Position numbers and translations under genes: made by a program | From: Conidiobolus incongruus B7586 | Taxonomy: Eukaryota; Entomophthoromycota; Entomophthoromycetes; Entomophthorales; Conidiobolaceae | NCBI GenBank assembly: GCA_000697335.1 | Contig: JNEM01000118.1 | Coordinates: 1-11,081, forward strand | Direction of reading: 5' to 3' | Length of the DNA: 11,081 nt | The notes under the pieces: generated by a model | The model's database searches: none | What the model was told of the DNA's origin: nothing | Seen by the model: only the letters and a program-made list of their open reading frames with translations | Shown here: piece by piece, positions 7,923-11,081 of the stretch | How the letters are laid out: the number at the start of each line of letters is the position of its first letter | Numbering within the stretch: position 1 is the stretch's first letter

Positions 7923-8572
7923 TTAGTTGAAGCCCAAACCAAGACGCTTTCCCTTTTTAAAAGCTTGGGACATGGATAGGCCTTGATTGAATTGCTTTTC
8001 TAAATTATCTTTCAAATCTTGTTCCTTGTCTTTACTCTCAGTACCTTTAAAAAATTTTTGAAATTTATTGGAATCGTTGCCACCTTTAATACCCATTAGT
8101 TTCATAAATTTTTGTTGTTTTTGATTCGTTATTTCGTCATTATTATTGATTACTTCGGTTGTATTGGGATTAGAATGAATAACGAATTCGTCATCGGGTT
8201 CAATAGTCTATAAAATTTAAATATTAAAATTAATATTTGAAAAGAATTAATAATTTCAACAACTTACTTGCTTAGTCGAAGTATTTTCAATTGGTTTATC
8301 TTCTTTAGGTTCTTTATTCTTTTTATCCTTTTTAGATTTTTTCTCTTTCTTTTCTTTTTTAGATTTTTTAGGAGGTAATTCAGATTTAATTTCAACTTTA
8401 TCAACTTTCTTTAATTTCTTCAATTTTTTCTCTTTTTTATCTTTTTTTTCTTTCTTTTCCTTTTTAGACTTTAAACCTAAAAAAAATTATTTTTTTTTAA
8501 TTTAATAATATTTTAAAATTAAAATTCTTTATTTAATTTACTTTTATCTTTAATTATTTTATTTGATTCCAT
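7923..8572 (-). CDS. Lysine-rich protein with C-terminal SMAP domain (KNOP1-like)
   Basis: A spliced gene with exons 8572-8542, 8476-8268 and 8207-7923 encodes 174 residues and ends in TAA. The start ATG has A at -3 and G at +4. Residues 11-72 are almost all Lys and Glu/Asp, with KSKKEKKEKK occurring exactly twice (13-22 and 48-57). An acidic, Asn-rich linker follows (81-108). The C-terminal part (about 109-173) reads QKFMKLMGIKGG (112-123 as QKFMKLMGIKGG), then a charged helix with LEKQFNQGLSMS (149-160) and the ending GKRLGLGF (166-173). These are the hallmarks of the SMAP (small acidic protein-like) domain of human C11orf58 and KNOP1. A Lys-rich region before a terminal SMAP domain is the layout of the nucleolar protein KNOP1, so a nuclear or nucleolar site is likely; the molecular role is not established. 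Codons are AT-rich, unlike the kinase. The splice model is mine, but all three exons join in frame at consensus sites. The first, 31-base exon is the least certain part. Confidence 0.8.
8208..8267 (-). other. Intron 2 of the SMAP-domain gene (60 nt)
   Basis: The donor is GTAAGT directly after codon 80 and the acceptor is TTTTATAG, with TTAAT words that could serve as branch point. The intron is phase 0. Removing it keeps the frame open from the lysine-rich exon into the exon carrying the SMAP domain, which would otherwise lack an N-terminus. Confidence 0.85.
8477..8541 (-). other. Intron 1 of the SMAP-domain gene (65 nt)
   Basis: The donor is GTAAAT and the acceptor is TTTTTTTTAG after a T-rich tract. 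It splits codon 11 after its first base (phase 1) and joins a 31-base first exon to the lysine-rich exon. The first exon is too short to test by coding content alone, so this intron is a little less certain than the second. Confidence 0.7.
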
Positions 8573-11081
8573 TGTTATTATCTTGTGATGATTTAGGACT
8601 AAAAAAATTAAATCAGATTAATTTATATTATTAATTTATTCTCGAAATATTATGGGATGGAAATATCTCTGAAAAATAATTCTCAAATTGAATAGTAGTA
8701 TGTTTTGATATGGAATTTGGATTATGATCCTATATTAATATAGCTTTGAATCTCAATATTATCTTATATGATTGTATAAATCAAACAATTCGTTTTTTAT
8801 TTATAACCCATCTTAAAGTAAAAATTCTATTCTTCAATAGCTTCATTAAATTACATTATTTATTACCAATCTTTTAAAAATAATCTAATTAGATTATTCA
8901 ATTGGTGTTAAAACAATAATTGATTTTATTAGAGTTTTCTAGATCGATTATTTATTTAATCGAACAATAATATGTGATTAAACAAAAAAGTATTTAATTG
9001 ATTAAAATAACCGTAATTTGAATTTCATAGAATTGTGAGAAATAATGATTAAATTCAAAATAGCTAATGTTTTATAATATCTATGTAATTCCATTAATAA
9101 TAATAATTACTGAAATATTAATTACATGAAATTTTATAATATCATACAGGGGTAGCATTTAGCTAATTAACGCCTAAGCATATAATACAATCTTCAACTT
9201 TTATAATTAATCCATAATCTAAACCTCGGAATCATAAGCAATACTTATTATGCCATAAATTTATTTGACAAAACTTAAATAATATCAAATAACAAAATTA
9301 TTTGCATCATATAATAAATATATAATAATATTGGAGTCTTCAGGCGTTTTAATGCATTTGTATTTATGAGATTAATAATGCTATTAATCAATAATAAATA
9401 TTATATTAATGTTAAACAATATTGGAGGTAATTTTTATCCCTAGAATATGATAATTAATTTATAGCATTAATGAAAATGAATAATATCAAATTATCCTCT
9501 ATTGGACTGCTAAATGGAAATATTGATGATGAAAGTTTAAGATTTATATGCATTATTGCTGCCCAAATTAATGTTCGGAGTAATAATAATAAACCAGTAT
9601 ATATTATTAAATTTGGATATTGTGGTTTATAATAGAAAAATTATAAAGATTACATAACTAATTTTCACAAAATAAACAAATAATTTTAAATAATTATTTA
9701 TTGTACCGAATTTATTAATATTCAGTAGGATTTATTTATATTAATTAAATTTCGCAAATGATTAACCTATTATGAGCCATTTTATTTCAAATTCTCTGTT
9801 ACATTTCAAATCAAATAAATGAATTAAAAATCAGTATTAAATTTGACTATGCTTTATTATCATATTTCATGATGACTTTCTTACTATCCCCGAGGGAATT
9901 TCGCATGTTTTTATATTATAAATTCATTTAATTTTCATATAGTTTAAATATATTAACCGAATTTGAACTGTGATTATTATGGATAAAATATCATTTGCTA
10001 ATTATAAAAATTGCTAAAATTTGAATATTTTGATCCAAATCAAACCATTTTTTTTCAATAACAAATCATTTCTTAATTTTAAATAATTACAAATTATTTA
10101 ATTATTTATAAAAAAATTATTAGTTGAAATATCCCCCGATTACTTTAATTTCAAATTATTAATCAATTTCACCGGTTTCAAATCAAATTACTCATATTTT
10201 TTAGAAATATAATTCTTTAAATAATGATAAACTTATGACATCATATCTTCATCAAAATTATTTTTTTAATTTGAAAATAAAATAAACCCGAATATTTTTT
10301 GAAATATATTTATTATTATTATTATTATTAAAAAGATTTAAATAAACTTGCTGATATACTTTTATTACTAAAAATTTGATAATTATTTAATATTACATAA
10401 TTTATTAAAATTGATAATTTGAATTAAATTCAATTCATTCAATAATAAATTAAAAATTAATTTCTCATAATAATGAGCTTAGATTTTGAGCCTTTTTAAT
10501 ATATACATTATTTTTCAAAGAATTTTAAATTTCAATTATAAAATATTCTCTTTTATCACAATATAAAGTAATCTTGAAACATATTTAATTCATATAATTT
10601 ATTATAAAGTAGTTTCTTATTATCAGAAAAAATAATATTATAGTTCTTCACAAATCATTGTTGTATTATATACTTATCAATTTTATTGAATACAAATTTT
10701 TATTTAATATATTATACTTGATATTCATATTTCTATTTAAAGTTTTAATAAAATATTAAAAGTTTCATGGAGGCTCAAAATGAAAGCTTAATTTTGGTGC
10801 ACCATATTAAAAATTAAATTTAGAATATAACTTTAATAATTACAGTATTGAAATATTATTTATAATATTTATATTGGTATTTCATTAGTTCAAGTCGTAT
10901 TTTCATTATTATACTCTTTAAAAATATTATATTTGAATCTTTAATATTTATCTTAGTTTAAAGTATTAAATAATAAGTTTTAATAGTTTTATTTTAATAA
11001 ATAAAGCTACAGAAAATAAAAATTAAATATAATTTGATTAAAAACTATTATTATTATTTTGAGTTAATTTACTCAATCTTT
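8573..11081. other. AT-rich region upstream of the SMAP-domain gene
   Basis: No accepted gene lies here. Just upstream of the lysine-rich gene, a TTTTTTTAG word on the minus strand (acceptor bases at 8599-8600) could end a 5' UTR intron, but I find no clear donor. I see no TATA box near the expected position. A 53-codon plus-strand frame at 9471-9632 is the only readable stretch and is discussed under findings. The rest is simple AT-rich DNA with a (TTA)7 tract. Confidence 0.75.
10310..10330 (+). repeat. (TTA)7 microsatellite
   Basis: Seven perfect TTA units in noncoding DNA. This is the reverse complement of the TAA tract at 7301-7321, an equally long trinucleotide repeat. Confidence 0.95.

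Noticed and set aside
10880-10900. GTTCAAGTC resembling a tRNA B box
   Set aside because: There is no A box at a suitable distance and no cloverleaf stems, and the surroundings are plain AT-rich DNA.
1-11081. A novel multi-gene system, CRISPR array or mobile island
   Set aside because: Only two unrelated-looking genes 3.6 kb apart can be supported, with no spaced repeats, integrase or clustered accessory genes.

Overview
The window is a gene-poor, very AT-rich piece of a eukaryotic nuclear genome. Counting a few lines by hand, the intergenic DNA is about 15-20% G+C. Two protein genes can be supported, both on the minus strand: an intronless PIM/PASK-type serine/threonine kinase at 3336-4316, and a three-exon gene at 7923-8572 for a lysine-rich protein ending in a SMAP (small acidic protein-like) domain. 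The second gene has two short GT-AG introns of 60 and 65 nt. Short introns, TATA boxes, pyrimidine-rich leaders, AT-rich spacers and a PIM/PASK-type kinase with a hinge insertion together suggest an early-diverging, AT-rich fungus (for example Entomophthoromycotina, Kickxellomycotina or Neocallimastigomycota). This placement is an inference and is not certain. Nothing points to a bacterium, organelle or virus.

Layout: 1 to about 2390 is a desert of simple AT-rich sequence. About 2390-3335 has higher G+C, a cluster of GGG runs and weak coding-like remnants. The kinase follows (3336-4316), with its TATA-bearing leader to about 4530. About 4530-5385 is a second higher-G+C stretch that is rich in C on the plus strand. 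About 5386-7877 is AT desert except for a more complex patch near 5700-6000. The SMAP-domain gene lies at 7923-8572. From 8573 to 11081 is AT desert with one small open frame (9471-9632) that I do not accept as a gene.

The two genes are 3.6 kb apart, too far to be one transcription unit, and nothing shows that they act together. The kinase would phosphorylate proteins in the cytoplasm or nucleus. The lysine-rich protein resembles the nucleolar protein KNOP1 in layout and is probably nuclear or nucleolar. I found no tRNA, rRNA, CRISPR array, intact transposon or viral element, and no convincing new multi-gene system. The points most worth following are the compositional contrast between the kinase block and the rest of the window, the kinase's HCD catalytic loop and hinge insertion, and the spliced lysine-rich gene, of which only the last exon forms a conspicuous open frame.
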